Source of the DNA: Siphlonurus alternatus
Lineage: Eukaryota > Arthropoda > Insecta > Ephemeroptera > Siphlonuridae
Assembly: GCA_949825025.1 (NCBI GenBank)
Contig: OX463781.1
Location: forward strand, 36,659,537-36,723,536
Direction: 5' to 3'
DNA length: 64,000 nucleotides
Shown: piece by piece, positions 9,908 through 64,000 of the stretch
Layout of the letters: every line of letters begins with the position of its first letter
Position numbering within the stretch: position 1 is the first letter of the stretch
The notes under the pieces: generated by a model
Database searches by the model: none
Seen by the model: only the letters and a program-made list of their open reading frames with translations
What the model was told of the DNA's origin: nothing
Program-made: the position numbers and the translations under genes

Positions 9908-10159
9908 TCACTCGGTTACAGTCTTATCGTGATGTTGACTCCATACTGCCACGTCAGTTGACGTGGAGAGGTTATAGTTGTGGTTACTGCCGCTATCTGA
10001 CGTGGCGGCGCCACTTGCTGAGGCTGCCGAGGAGCTAACCCCTGCTGCCGTTGTATGTACACAACAATTATTATCGTCGTCAACAGAAGGGGACGTTGAC
10101 TGATGCTGAATTTGTGCACTTTCGGCGGCAGGGAAAAGCGAGTCTCAGGCCCACCACTG
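9898..10159 (-). other. Pax6: Pax6 3' UTR
   Basis: Downstream of the TGA the sequence stays GC-richer than its surroundings to about 9918 and ends with two overlapping AATAAA signals (complement of 9898-9907), after which the DNA turns into AT repeat. A minimal 3' UTR of about 260-280 nt is inferred. A longer alternative UTR cannot be excluded. An out-of-frame reading frame runs through it to 9916. Confidence 0.6.
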
Positions 10160-53432
<43,273 letters not shown>

Positions 53433-53605
53433 TTTGAGAAAGCAGAGAACTTGATTGTGACTGGTGGAGGGAGAGGGTGCCCACTCGCCCAGGCGTCACT
53501 CTTGGTGTGTCCTCGTCACGGATGATCCTCGTGCTGCAGCTGACGATGATGATGATGCAGAAGGACCCTCGAGGTCTTGATGACTGCAGCTAAGTGGCCC
53601 AAACT
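53433..53605 (-). promoter_or_regulatory. Pax6 5' leader and candidate promoter-proximal region
   Basis: About 170 nt upstream of the ATG are distinctly GC-richer than the flanks and contain CAGCTG (E-box) sites and ATC/GTC runs. An in-frame TGA lies in it. This is most simply the 5' UTR part of coding exon 1. The true upstream edge, either an acceptor (possible ctgcag near 53590) or a start site, is not determined. Confidence 0.4.
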
Positions 53606-54392
53606 TGAACCACGTTTTTACTCTCTTAATTTATGAAAACAAGAAAATTAAATTCTTCATATAAGCTGTTGAATATTATAATAATTATAATATATTATTA
53701 TAATTGTTATACGTGCATGAATTTTTATATTACATTTTTTTTTCAAAATAAGCATAAAAAAATATTTATTACATTTTTGTAAATATTAGTTAGACATAAA
53801 TTGAAAAATAATAGAGATGTGATTTTTTTAATGAATTAATTAAATTACTTATTATTATATTATTTACTATAATAAGTTATTACACCTTTCTGTCCTGTAT
53901 ACATTATTTTCTCCTTCAATATTTGTTCTAGCTGTAGGAGAAGTATGTTTATTAATATTCAGTCATGCAAACAAAATCTATGAATAATTTGTCTTAAAGA
54001 GACATATTAAATAAAAAAATATAAATAACTCGCTTTTTCAATACAAAAACATTTATAGACTTCTCCTATTTTAATAAATTTATAAACATTTATTCGTAAT
54101 ACCTTTTTTATGATTTATTTCAGTGAAAGCATAACTTTTATTATAAATATGCAGATGGACTATTATATTCATGATAATATTATTGCATAATAATTAAGTT
54201 CAGTAACAGAAAAACAGAAAAAAATGAAAAGAAAGACAAAAAAAAAAACATTTTTCTTTCCAAATATGTGCACACTAAAAAACTTCAAATTGTCAGCGCG
54301 TAATCTTATTTTAAGTTTGACTCCAATGGTTTGTACGATTATAAGATGTTAACCTCTGATTGAAGAGATATAGTAGGTCAGAGCCTTGAGCC

Positions 54393-54465
54393 TTGGTGTC
54401 AAGTGGGGTGAGGGGGAGTATATATAGAGAAATGGGTGGCTTCTGCTTTAACAGGCGACCTACGC
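54393..54465. promoter_or_regulatory. TATA-containing segment, possible upstream Pax6 promoter
   Basis: CTATATATACTCCCCC on the minus strand (around 54416-54430) lies about 1 kb upstream of the first coding exon next to a GC-richer stretch. The TATA word is nearly symmetric, so direction is unclear. Speculative. Confidence 0.2.
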
Positions 54466-54692
54466 ACGCGGGAGCAAAATTTTTTTTCATGCTTCACGTA
54501 TCCTTTACAATCGCAAACTCAGGAAACTCTCTTAAGAATAAGAGGGTGAAAAAAAAAGAAGAGAAAAAAGAGCTACCATGTATATATCTTTTCTCTCTTT
54601 TTACTTTTTCCCCTTTGTAACGATGCCGCCGTCGTTCACTTTTGTGTATATAGCTTTTGCCGGCTATTTTTAATGTAATCATACCTGTACCG

Positions 54693-54697
<5 letters not shown>

Positions 54698-54762
<65 letters not shown>
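54698..54762. repeat. (AT)n microsatellite
   Basis: About 32 AT dinucleotides. Confidence 0.98.
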
Positions 54763-54765
<3 letters not shown>

Positions 54766-54977
54766 TGAAATTTAATCAAGTGTAAAATGTTGCAGAAAAT
54801 TTCTTTATATACATTTTTTCTCCAATACTTGTAAACACTTTTGTGCATCATATATCATGAAAAACAACGAGTATAATAACAAAAACTTTAGATATTATAC
54901 TTTTTACCAATAAACTTATAAATCTTATAATATATTTTAATTTTACGAAGTTAAAATATTTAAAAATTAAGAAATAA

Positions 54978-54982
<5 letters not shown>

Positions 54983-55036
<54 letters not shown>
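54983..55036. repeat. (AG)n microsatellite
   Basis: About 27 AG dinucleotides. Confidence 0.98.
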
Positions 55037-55041
<5 letters not shown>

Positions 55042-55170
55042 AAGGTAAATCTAGGAGAATTTATTGAAGTGTTAGTGTTGATAAGGAGCTGAATACTGAT
55101 ATATATATCACTTACTTTTACTTGTTTTGCCAACAAGAAGCAATGCATATTATATTATATGTTATAGAAT

Positions 55171-55300
55171 ACACACTCGTCGCCTCGTAAAGTTTCCCTT
55201 TTGCGGCCTCGTAATCACCATGCCCCGTAAGAATAGCACAGGGCATGGTGTTCGATCAACAAATCTTCAAGAGGGAAAGGTTCCAAGGTGACGAGTGTAC
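55171..55300. mobile_element. Foldback MITE, ACACTCGTCGCCTCG ends
   Basis: ACACTCGTCGCCTCG..., TTTCCCTTTTG and CACCATGCCC pair with GGGCATGGTG, GAGGGAAAGG and GGTGACGAGTGT. A decayed partial copy follows at 55965-56020 (ACAGTCGTCGCCTCG...TTTGCGACCTTGTTAATCAC). Confidence 0.7.
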
Positions 55301-57338
55301 ATGCATTGTATTATATATATGATAAGTTACAACATAAAAATAATATTTTTTTGTTTACCAGGGAATGCATGAATTTTATAATATCACCTATAAGTATGTA
55401 TATAAAAATTTAATTAATTTACTAAATTACTTAAGAAAACACTTTATTTTCATCCTTAGAAATATTTTATGTATGTATAAAATTGAAAATAAAAATGAGA
55501 CGCTTTATATATTTAAAATATTCAGTATCGATTTCTTTCACATCAAGTGTTACATTAATGGCATCGATTTGAGCGTTCAATGGGGCTCGACTCCATATAT
55601 TCTCGTGATGTCCGGTCTTGTCTCGCTCTACAATTGCAACAATGCACACATGCCGCTCGCACTGATGCCCCAGTTTCCGCAAACATTATATGATAATGAT
55701 ATACACTCCCACTATAATCTAAAAAAATATTGCAATTATATTTACAAATTTTAAGTAGATATATATGCAACCAGTCCTACATATCTATATCAAAATTTGA
55801 TTAATAGCTTACAATATCTAAGCTATAATATAGTGTATATTACTATGTATTTAAATATTGAATTATAAAAAGTTTGATAAAAATTGTTGCATATCTTTAA
55901 GGCGTAGAGAGTAACAAGGCTGCAAAGGAAAAAAAAAAAATGTTAATTTGAATGTATACAGTCGTCGCCTCGATTTTTTTTTCTTTGCGACCTTGTTAAT
56001 CACAATAATCACTATACTTATACTGGTAAGCTGGTATTACACAATACAATTTTTTCTATAATTATTGCAATGAATTTTTACTTGCAAGAAAACCTCTACT
56101 TCAATTGTTTTTATGAAGATGACATTTTCTTTTTGAGGAAAAATTGTATGCAAAATTGTATCATGTAATACAGGTTTTAAACTGTTGACTGCAATACATA
56201 AATCAATATAAAAAATTGAAATAAAGGAAATGTACAGTCACAGCCAACATTTATGGGACCATGTGTATGTCAGTATATAACAAAACCAATCATACTGTGT
56301 CACTCCTTATGACTAACACTGTATAGTATCATTTTCAGTGAAAGAGTTCTTGAAAACCAAATGCATAGCACATATTTATTAGATGCATTGCATATTCAAA
56401 ATATGATTATATGAATTAATTATAAAAAAAAATATCAAATCATAATAAAAATAACAAGTATAATAGAAATAATCAATTATTTCTTTTGGTATTATATAAT
56501 ATATACATCATTAAATTTTTATCTATGTTTATTCATGTACGAAACTATAATATTGTTTAAATTTTTTTTTTTTAAAGTTTCTTGTTATGTTTCAACAGTT
56601 TTCTATCTTATATTATAAGAACTTGTCAACACTATTATATATAATATATTTCACCCCCTCCTTCTGTGTCTCTCTTTCTATGTCTTCCGTCGTTTTCTTC
56701 TTGTGAAACTTTTGTTGGGAAAGACTTGTCAACTCGTGTGTACGTCTCCCCCCCCCCCATCCCCCCCTTCCCACTACGCCGGCGGTGGCTGCACACACAC
56801 ATGAAGGCAGCGGCGGCCATACAAGAGAAGACCATGATGATGTTTTGACCAACATTTCTCTAGACATACACCTCGACTACATTGACAACTGTAATCCCTT
56901 TTAGCTATATATATTTTTTCTTATGTAGTTTACTTTTTCTAAGCCAAAAAACATATAGTAATAATAACGTACGTACAGTCGGCAACTCTTTTCTTTTCTT
57001 TTCTTTTTACCTAAAAAAAATCAGCTTTCTCTTATTCTAGTACCAAACAGAAATAAATTGGTTATTTTCTTCCCCTCTTAATTTTTTTCTCTGCTTTCAT
57101 GTCTCAAATTTCTACTATAATGATTGTTTAAATTGAGGAAATATAAAACTATATTTACCTGTTGACAATTTGGCAAAGTTTGTAACATTATAATATTTTT
57201 ATTGTTGTTTGGTTTACTTTTTCTAACGGGACGTATTTTCGACAATTGTGTCGCACCATAGGAAACATAATTTCTAGCTTCATTTTTAAGACTGTATGTA
57301 CATTAATATATAGTCTACGCCCCGGTCAAAATATATAA

Positions 57339-57479
57339 AGGGGCATTCACAAAGTCTTAAGGCCACATTTAAGGCTCGATAATTTAAAGCTTGATTTTAG
57401 ACGTGTTTTTTAGACCCAAAATTTCTGGTCTTAAATTATTGAGCCTTAAATGTGGCCATAAGGCTTTGTGAATGCCCCT
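57339..57479. mobile_element. Palindromic MITE, termini AGGGGCATTCACAAAG, copy 3
   Basis: 141 bp; ends AGGGGCATTCACAAAGTCTT and the exact inverse; inner arms AAGGCCACATTTAAGGCTC / GAGCCTTAAATGTGGCC. Close to the copy at 13084-13293 in its inner arms. Confidence 0.85.
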
Positions 57480-57813
57480 TATAGTCTCACATAAATATGT
57501 AAAACGTAAAACGTTGGACTCTGCAGCAATGTATAATAGCAATAATTTGAAAAGGAAATTTTAGAAAGCAAAGAGTATAATATTATTATATAAATTTATT
57601 GAATTTATTATATTTATTAAATGAAGATACAGATAAAATTATGAAGTTTCATGAATTATTAAACTTGTATGCAATGAATTGAACTATACATATTTTAAAA
57701 TACTTAATTAATGCTATAAATTTCAACTAACTTAAAATATTAACATTTCATAATTAAACAAATTCAAATCTCATACAATAATAATTCTAACAACATTAAT
57801 ATTACTACAATAT

Positions 57814-58219
57814 TGTGGAAGGTGTGGCGCAGTGCGCTTGACCGGGTCTCGTCAGATCACCGAAGTCAAGCAACGCCACGCGTGGTTAGTAGTTGGATGG
57901 GTGACCATTTTCAACAAAAACCACGTTTCCCACCCAGGGGTAAAACGTTGCGCTTTTCCACCATGTGGTTCCCCTGGCTTTGGACCATTGCACTTCCGGT
58001 TCATTGACAAAAGCTGTCGCGTCCATCCTGGCTGAGGTTTCCACGTTTCCCTCAGCCGCAGGCAAATGCCGGGATGGATTTGCAAGGCCGTGGCCGCCCC
58101 CGTTCCAGAAGAGCCCGCGAAACGCTCAAGTTAGGGTTTTGGAAGGTTCGGGGTTTCAAAGTAGTATGTAATTAGTAAATAAAAGTACCCAATAGGGTTT
58201 GATTAAAAATTAAAAAAAA
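57814..58219 (+). mobile_element. 5S rRNA-derived SINE, intact reference copy with target duplication
   Basis: 406 bp flanked by a perfect 16-bp duplication AATATTACTACAATAT (57798-57813 and 58220-58235) and ending in an A-rich tail, proving retroposition. The head GGGTCTCGTCAGATCACCGA, AGTCAAGCAACGCCACGCG, TGGTTAGTAGTTGGATGGGT, GACC follows the order of 5S rRNA internal control regions (box A, IE, box C). The non-5S body includes CCCCTGGCTTTGGACCATTG and GGCCGTGGCCGCCCCCG. It has no coding capacity; pol III transcription from the 5S part and mobilisation by a LINE are expected for this type (SINE3-like). Confidence 0.92.
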
Positions 58220-58235
58220 AATATTACTACAATAT

Positions 58236-59089
58236 GTATATTACGAATCTAAATAATGTACGAGTGAGTGGGAGGTCAAAAGAGATTTGGAAAGTTGTGG
58301 CGTTTATTTCCTGGCACTGCAGACCATGCATGCACAGACCCAAAGTCAAAACATCAATAAATTCAATTCCTGGAGCACGCAAATAGACACAGATTTGATA
58401 TTTTCGTGAAATATTTTCAAACCATCAATATTTTAAAGTAGAAATAATTAAAAAAAAAACTGACAAGGAGACATGCAAGGACTTGAGAATTAAGACTATA
58501 CATTTAGGGCTCAATTTTATAGGCGCACGTATACAAATTATCCAGTATTACAAAATTGTGCTCTAATTAGTAAATGTATTGCAGTTTTAGTACTTTGCGC
58601 GTGCTCCCTTTATAGAAAAATATTTTTTTATAGTTTAGCAATCAATTCTTTTTTGTTATTAATGTTGAAGTACTGTGCAACAAGACCACGAAAAAAGCAT
58701 GTATAATACACTCTGGACAGCATGAACTTAACTCTTGCCTCTCTTAATTGCTATAAAGTTGCAGTTTCAATAGACAAAGATATACAGATTTACAATTTTG
58801 GGAGATGTAAAAAAGAGCACCTATTAATATTTTTAAAATGAGTTTTAGTTCTCATCATGCCTCCATAGACTGCCTACAAATAAGCAGGAGTAAAGTTCGT
58901 GATGTCCATAGTTGTACATCTTTCTTTGCTGCTAAAGTTATATTTATATTGACTCCTCTATTTTATAACATAATATTTTACTAAAATTTAAGGGGCAAAA
59001 AAATATCACAATAATTATTAAAATCTGCAATAGTCAAAACAATTGTGTTTACATTGAGTTTTGATATGAAGAAGAAATGTTGGTCAGTT
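58236..59089. other. 5' flank, no identified feature
   Basis: Moderately AT-rich, single-copy-looking sequence. No repeat, coding or RNA signature recognised. Confidence 0.35.
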
Positions 59090-59335
59090 CATTGATCGCG
59101 AATAAAATCAGGTTGTTGGACGTCGCCGCCTTGTTACCGGCTATGTGGTGGTGACGGACGTGGTCTCTAGGGGGGGTCTGTTCGCCGTGTTGCCAGCTTT
59201 CTCGTCGCCCGCAATTTTCACGCCTAGTTGGTCATCTCGAGGACGTATGGACGTGTGTGTCTCCCCGGCACGTCAAGCCGCTTGGTTGAACACAGAAACC
59301 CGATCTGATGCCCAAGTATAAAGCCGCACGACCAA
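59090..59335. promoter_or_regulatory. GC-rich island 5.7 kb upstream of Pax6 start codon
   Basis: About 245 bp, CpG-containing (GTCGCCGCCTTGTTACCGGC), bounded sharply by AT-rich DNA. A TATAAAG word lies at about 59317-59323 on the plus strand. It could be a 5' non-coding exon with promoter, a promoter of a divergent transcript, or an enhancer. No protein recognised. Confidence 0.3.
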
Positions 59336-62020
59336 GCTTATTACCTTTTTATTGGGTTAAATTCTTATGTTGTTCGATATCATTCGCTTCATTAAATCAT
59401 TCTCTTACTTATTTTTTTTATATCAATTGTTTATTTTGTTATAATTTTTTAAGAATAAATATTACTTTAATAATATTTAATTAAAAAATACAACTTTACG
59501 CCTGATGATTTTTATATGCAACCAGAAATACTTGAAAGCACAAAAAGTTGTCTATGTTACAGGAGAGACGTATAATTTAAAATATACATTAAAATTTATT
59601 TTCCATTTTTCTTAACGGCCTTGAGCCAACTAATATAATAATAAATTATAAAATTTTATTAAGTTTTTTCATTTATAAGAAAAATTTAATAATATTTGGT
59701 TGTTTTCATTTCAGTTAATAAATTGTACAATGTTAAAAAGTGAAATTAGTCAAGTATTGATTTTCAATTGAAAACAGAAAAATTTGCTTTATAATAAATA
59801 AAAAAATTGCATTTTGAAAACCAGCAATGTATAAATAATTTGTTTATTAAGAAAAACTTTATAGTATATACAAAATATATATGATTTTTTTTTCAATTAA
59901 AATATTTTAAAATTGAATTTTTATTTAAAAAAAAACTTTATAGAGAGTATTAGGGTGGCGAACTATTATAACACACACGGATTAGTAGCGAGCCGGATTA
60001 TTGAGCAGCCGAGGGCTGGGTGTATGCAATAATGTTAAGCCATATATGGTTCGTATATCGTCGTTTGTATTTTACAAGCGTTTGTATAGTCACCCCAACG
60101 GACTAATAACATGGCGAGGTGCAATCAGAGAGGGAAGAGGAGGGGGTTGCTCAACTCAAGTGTTTCACCCCCGTGCAATTCATCAATATATCCCAACCAG
60201 AACAACCCCTAATACATAACCTTACAAAATACATACAACCTTCCCCTTCATAATATGTTATATACAATCAAGCTTATTTCTTTCTCACTCTTTTTTTTTA
60301 TATAACCAATATTCCCAAAAGCCCCATGTTCACACGTACTAATAATAATATATAAGGGTAGTTTTATATTTTTCCCTTGAGGCTATATATTTATATATAC
60401 GGTAGTTTATTTAAACCACTAATTGGCTCATATTATAATACGTCGTAAGATAAAATACCATAAAGGTTAAAATATTTGTTATATCCAAGCTTGTCTGATG
60501 TGTCTAAATTATGTATGACCTTGCATACGAAACATGAATATCCTTCGAATTTTGATGTGGATTTTCTTTATCATGCAAGGTTAATATATTTTAAAATTTA
60601 CTTAATTAATTTATTAAATTTTGGAGTTTATTTCTGATTCATAATTATCAATATACAAACTTGATGCGTATATAATTATATATAGATTATTTTACAAATT
60701 CATTTAAACTTAATTTATTAATGCCTTGAATAATTTATGTGTGAGTTAGTCGAAAGTGAATTAAATTGCAACAATAATTTATTATTTTATAAAAAAATAT
60801 AATAAAATCAATGTTTATTAAATTTAAATTTATTATAATGAATAATATTATTATAAAAATAACATTTAATTCTTATCTCTACACGCACAAAAAAAAGCGA
60901 TGAAATTTAATTAGGTTTTTGTAAAGTTTTATTTATCTCGTTAATTTTTTTTTCCTCTAGGTTTATATACCAGGAAAAACTCTCTCCCTCTCCTCTGTCT
61001 CTTTCTCCGAAGTGATTTACACAGAGCGAGATTTCTCCAGTCAGGGTGATAAGAAATTACCGGCCCTCTGTGACGCAGTGTGTACGACATTTTCTCTACT
61101 CGGCGAACAGTCGCAAAGATTAACGGGTCACTTTATACCAACGTTTTATCGCAATGCAATAAGAGCTAGTACGACTTTTATTCGAACTGGCATCACACTT
61201 GGGTTAGAGATATACTCCACGTTTAGCAGAATTTAGCACATAAAACAAATGAAAAAGACGTGAAATAGCGAGGGTATATATATTATATGAGTGTTGAATG
61301 AGGGTGAAAAAAAAATATACTAAAAAAAAAAAAAGTAAGGGTGATGCATTAGTCGCAGGAAAAATGGCGCCCTCGAAAAAAAAAAAAAGGAAAAAAGAAT
61401 GTAAGAAAAGAACCCTCTCTTCCATCGTTCCCCGTTTTTTTTTTTTCTTCTTCTTCTTTCTCCCTAATGCTGACACACCCTATGCTACTGCAATGCATGA
61501 CATAGGCAGGCCCTTCTCTTTATTCTTGTGCCACTATACTAGAGCGCGATATTTCAAACAAATGACTATGTTTACGCGCTTCACTCTTGGCTTTTGTCGG
61601 TCTTGTTCTCAGCTAAAGAGGGCGGATTTCCGATATCCAAACTAAAATAAAAAGTAAAATGTGTGACAAAATAATAGAAAATGATATAGTACGTAGAGTT
61701 TTCGTAAATATTTAAGGAAATTTGCATTCGTTAAAAAATTAGAATAGAAATTTATTGCGGCGATGTTTAGGCAAGTCCATTCTTACACCTAATCGCCAAT
61801 AAACTACATTAATTTGTCTAGAAGGATACATAAATAAATATTATTCTTTAGCTTCAATATATATATATAATTGTATAATAACATAACTTCTTGATAGTAT
61901 AATGTAAATATCTATTTAAATAAGTTATTTTAATTATGTATAAACACAATATTAAATTAGAATTAATTCATCATAAAAATTAACAAAAATTCCTTGCTTG
62001 TGTATTGCTTTGAATACCGA
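59336..62020. other. Upstream flank
   Basis: AT-rich with GC-richer patches at 59990-60190 and 61000-61220. Short open frames there (74 and 72 codons) match no family I recognise. Nothing else supportable. Confidence 0.35.
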
Positions 62021-62185
62021 TGTGACTCGAGTCTGCACAGACTGGGGTGAGGCCCTCAGGGGTCCACTCTGAGGGGAGTGATGATGAGCTCACATTAGAA
62101 AATGGCGCCCAGCGGGTGGCGGAAGGAAGCAAGAGACTTCATCGCCGCGTGAAAGCTCCAGATAAAAGATTTCTCTGATGGGCTG
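62020..62185. promoter_or_regulatory. GC-rich island, possible upstream exon or enhancer
   Basis: Includes TGAGGCCCTCAGGGGTCCAC (partly palindromic), AAATGGCGCCCAGCGGGTGG and AGCTCCAGATAAAAG. Single-copy-looking, flanked by AT-rich DNA. Function inferred only from composition and position upstream of Pax6. Confidence 0.25.
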
Positions 62186-62989
62186 TTGTTGTCATGTAAT
62201 TATACAACTGCTTATTTATTATCATACATATCGATTTTAAGTTATTAATTATTGTAATGTGTTTTTTATTTAATACTTTAAGCACTCACAGCTAATTTTT
62301 TTATGTATTCAATTGTCATGTCTCATATATAATATATATATATATAGGTTATTATATATACTACTATAGTTTTGGGATTCATATTTCGTTTTTTTTTTTT
62401 TTTTTCCTAATTCCATATTATTATTAATTTTGTAATTTTTTATAATAGTACGTACCTACATTATTATCACTCAATTTTGATTTTAATAACTCAAAATAAT
62501 ATGTATAGTAAAATATATATTATATCAAAAGATTATTAGAATAATAAAATTTTATAATCTATATTGAGAAAGGGAGGCAATAATACTTCAAGTACTAAAA
62601 AATGATGCAGTTTTTTTGTAATTTCAAAGTAAAATCATATATAATATATCAATCATGATAATATATATATATGCCTAGGAGGATATAGCATAATATAGGA
62701 GACATTGAAAAGAAAATTACATAACATATTTATATTTGAAAACTTCATCCATCTATTTATAAAGTGTATAATAGAGATCGACTCGATCTTAATTCAAATA
62801 TAAATAATAATACATAAATACAATAAATGGAAATAAAATTATAGATTGATAAATTATATCCTAAATAAAACATCGTAAACCAATTAACACTGATTTCTCT
62901 GTTTAAACAAAATTAATTGGCAATAATATCTGATTTTGAAATAACTTGAAATTGATGAGATGATTAAACACATAGAGTGGAAAATCGTA

Positions 62990-63190
62990 ACGGAGCATCT
63001 TGTTTGATAACTTGGAAATCCGTCTTATTTGGTCCACTGAAATGGATCTTACTAATGCCCTGCCGGTGGGGGTGCGTACCCCCTCCCCCCAGATTGCTAA
63101 TGCGCTGCTCTAAGAAGAACTCTCTACTGCCGGCGTCGCATCATTCGACTCACTGAATCTCTTAACCCACTTCGCCACACCACTGCATTA
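62990..63190 (-). mobile_element. Possible SINE with pol III-like head
   Basis: On the minus strand it starts GTGGTGTGGCGAAGTGGGTTAA; TGGCGAAGTGG fits the tRNA box A consensus and also resembles the GTGTGGCGCAGTGCGCTTGA start of the 5S-SINE. GAGTCGAATGATG is a weak box B. The tail shares no obvious sequence with the other SINEs. Plausible but unproven. Confidence 0.4.
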
Positions 63191-64000
63191 TACTCTCCGT
63201 GCAATGTAAAAGCAGCTTATTTTATTTATTTAAATTAATTTACATACAAAATAAGAAAGCTGTCCTTTAAATATTAACTATTATGGTATTAATTATCGTT
63301 AAAAAGAATTATGGAATGTGAAGTAAAGTATTTTATGTATTTAAGTATGTTTATAGGTTTTATTTTTAAAAATAATTATGCATTATTCTTATTTCAATCT
63401 AATAATAAATTTTGCTCAAAATTATAATATCATATACATAATATGTATAAAAATTATGCTTTTTATACAACAATTCTATTAATTTTTGCAATGGAAAACA
63501 GTTATATTTTTTAATTTAGTTATTTATTTTTTTTTAATTATTTTCTCATTTCCGATTTTTTTTAATCACGGGTAGAGTTTAAAAAATAATTAAACTAAAA
63601 TTATCTCAACTTATAGGATAAATGAAGTACATCATCATCACAGCCAATCACAGTACGATTTTTGACACCCTTATTCAGAAAATGGTATATACTATTTAAA
63701 AATTAGTTCCACATGCAGCACCCAAAAATATGTACAGAAAACAATATATTATATCCATATACATAATTCTACCATCCAAAATTGTTAAAAATTTTACCGG
63801 TGGAAATTACGCCTCTCTGTTTCATATAATAATATGTCCTAAAAGACATTATTTTATTCCATGAATATTTTTGTTATGTACGTATCTGTATAGAGGTTAT
63901 GTGTAAGAATGGCTCAGTCTGAGCCAAACATCGCCTATAATAAAGAAATTATTCTAGTCTATAATAATCATATGAAAGTCTTAAACGGAAGCATATAAAA
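63191..64000. other. AT-rich end of window
   Basis: Low-complexity AT-rich DNA with no identified gene. A small palindrome GGCTCAGTCTGAGCC lies at 63911-63925, followed by AATAAAGAAATTATT, which may be another retroelement tail. Confidence 0.35.

Larger units (their letters stand above)
53606..57338. other. 5' flank of Pax6, AT-rich
   Basis: Apart from the microsatellites and foldbacks listed, this is AT-rich DNA. A short GC-richer, C-run-containing patch lies at 56650-56835. No coding gene recognised. Confidence 0.5.

Overview
The window is AT-rich eukaryotic DNA from an animal. It holds one recognisable host gene, a Pax6/eyeless orthologue on the minus strand. Ten coding exons run from a start codon at 53432 down to a stop at 10160. 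All nine introns have GT-AG ends, the phases agree at every junction, and the spliced coding sequence is 1470 nt (489 residues plus stop). The protein has a complete paired domain, a linker rich in Gln and Ala, a complete paired-type homeodomain and the conserved Pax6 C-terminus ending QYWPRLQ. The pattern fits an invertebrate bilaterian (possibly a lophotrochozoan or ambulacrarian). The species cannot be fixed from the sequence alone.

Layout. Positions 1-780 are a tandem repeat of about 130 bp. Positions 1000-9880 are the 3' flank of Pax6, with a nested transposon complex (1711-5040), a 5S rRNA-derived SINE, a GATGCA-rich repeat, a decayed LINE and a GC-richer unassigned island (7590-7880). 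Positions 9898-53432 are Pax6: small 3' introns, a 25.1-kb intron before the homeodomain (16823-41945), an 8.5-kb intron after the paired domain (42714-51236), and a 13-nt first coding exon at 53420-53432. Positions 53620-64000 are the 5' flank, with no further recognisable coding gene but with GC-richer patches that could hold 5' non-coding exons, promoters or enhancers.

Everything else of note is mobile DNA and simple repeats. I recognise (i) a SINE family whose head is derived from 5S rRNA, with at least two tail types; (ii) three or more LINE fragments with reverse-transcriptase or C-terminal signatures and related 3' tails; (iii) several hAT-type non-autonomous elements with perfect 8-bp target duplications; (iv) TTAA-flanked elements with very long inverted repeats; (v) several palindromic foldback families; and (vi) long AT, TC, AG, ATT and AAAT/TTTA microsatellites. 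In two places (about 1.7-5.0 kb and 21.2-22.1 kb) elements are nested three or four deep, and the order of insertion can be read from target duplications.

No bacterial operon, CRISPR array, phage or clearly new protein system is present. The most interesting material is the complete Pax6 gene model with its alternative start and acceptor options, the 5S-derived SINE family, and the nested non-autonomous transposons around and inside a key developmental gene.
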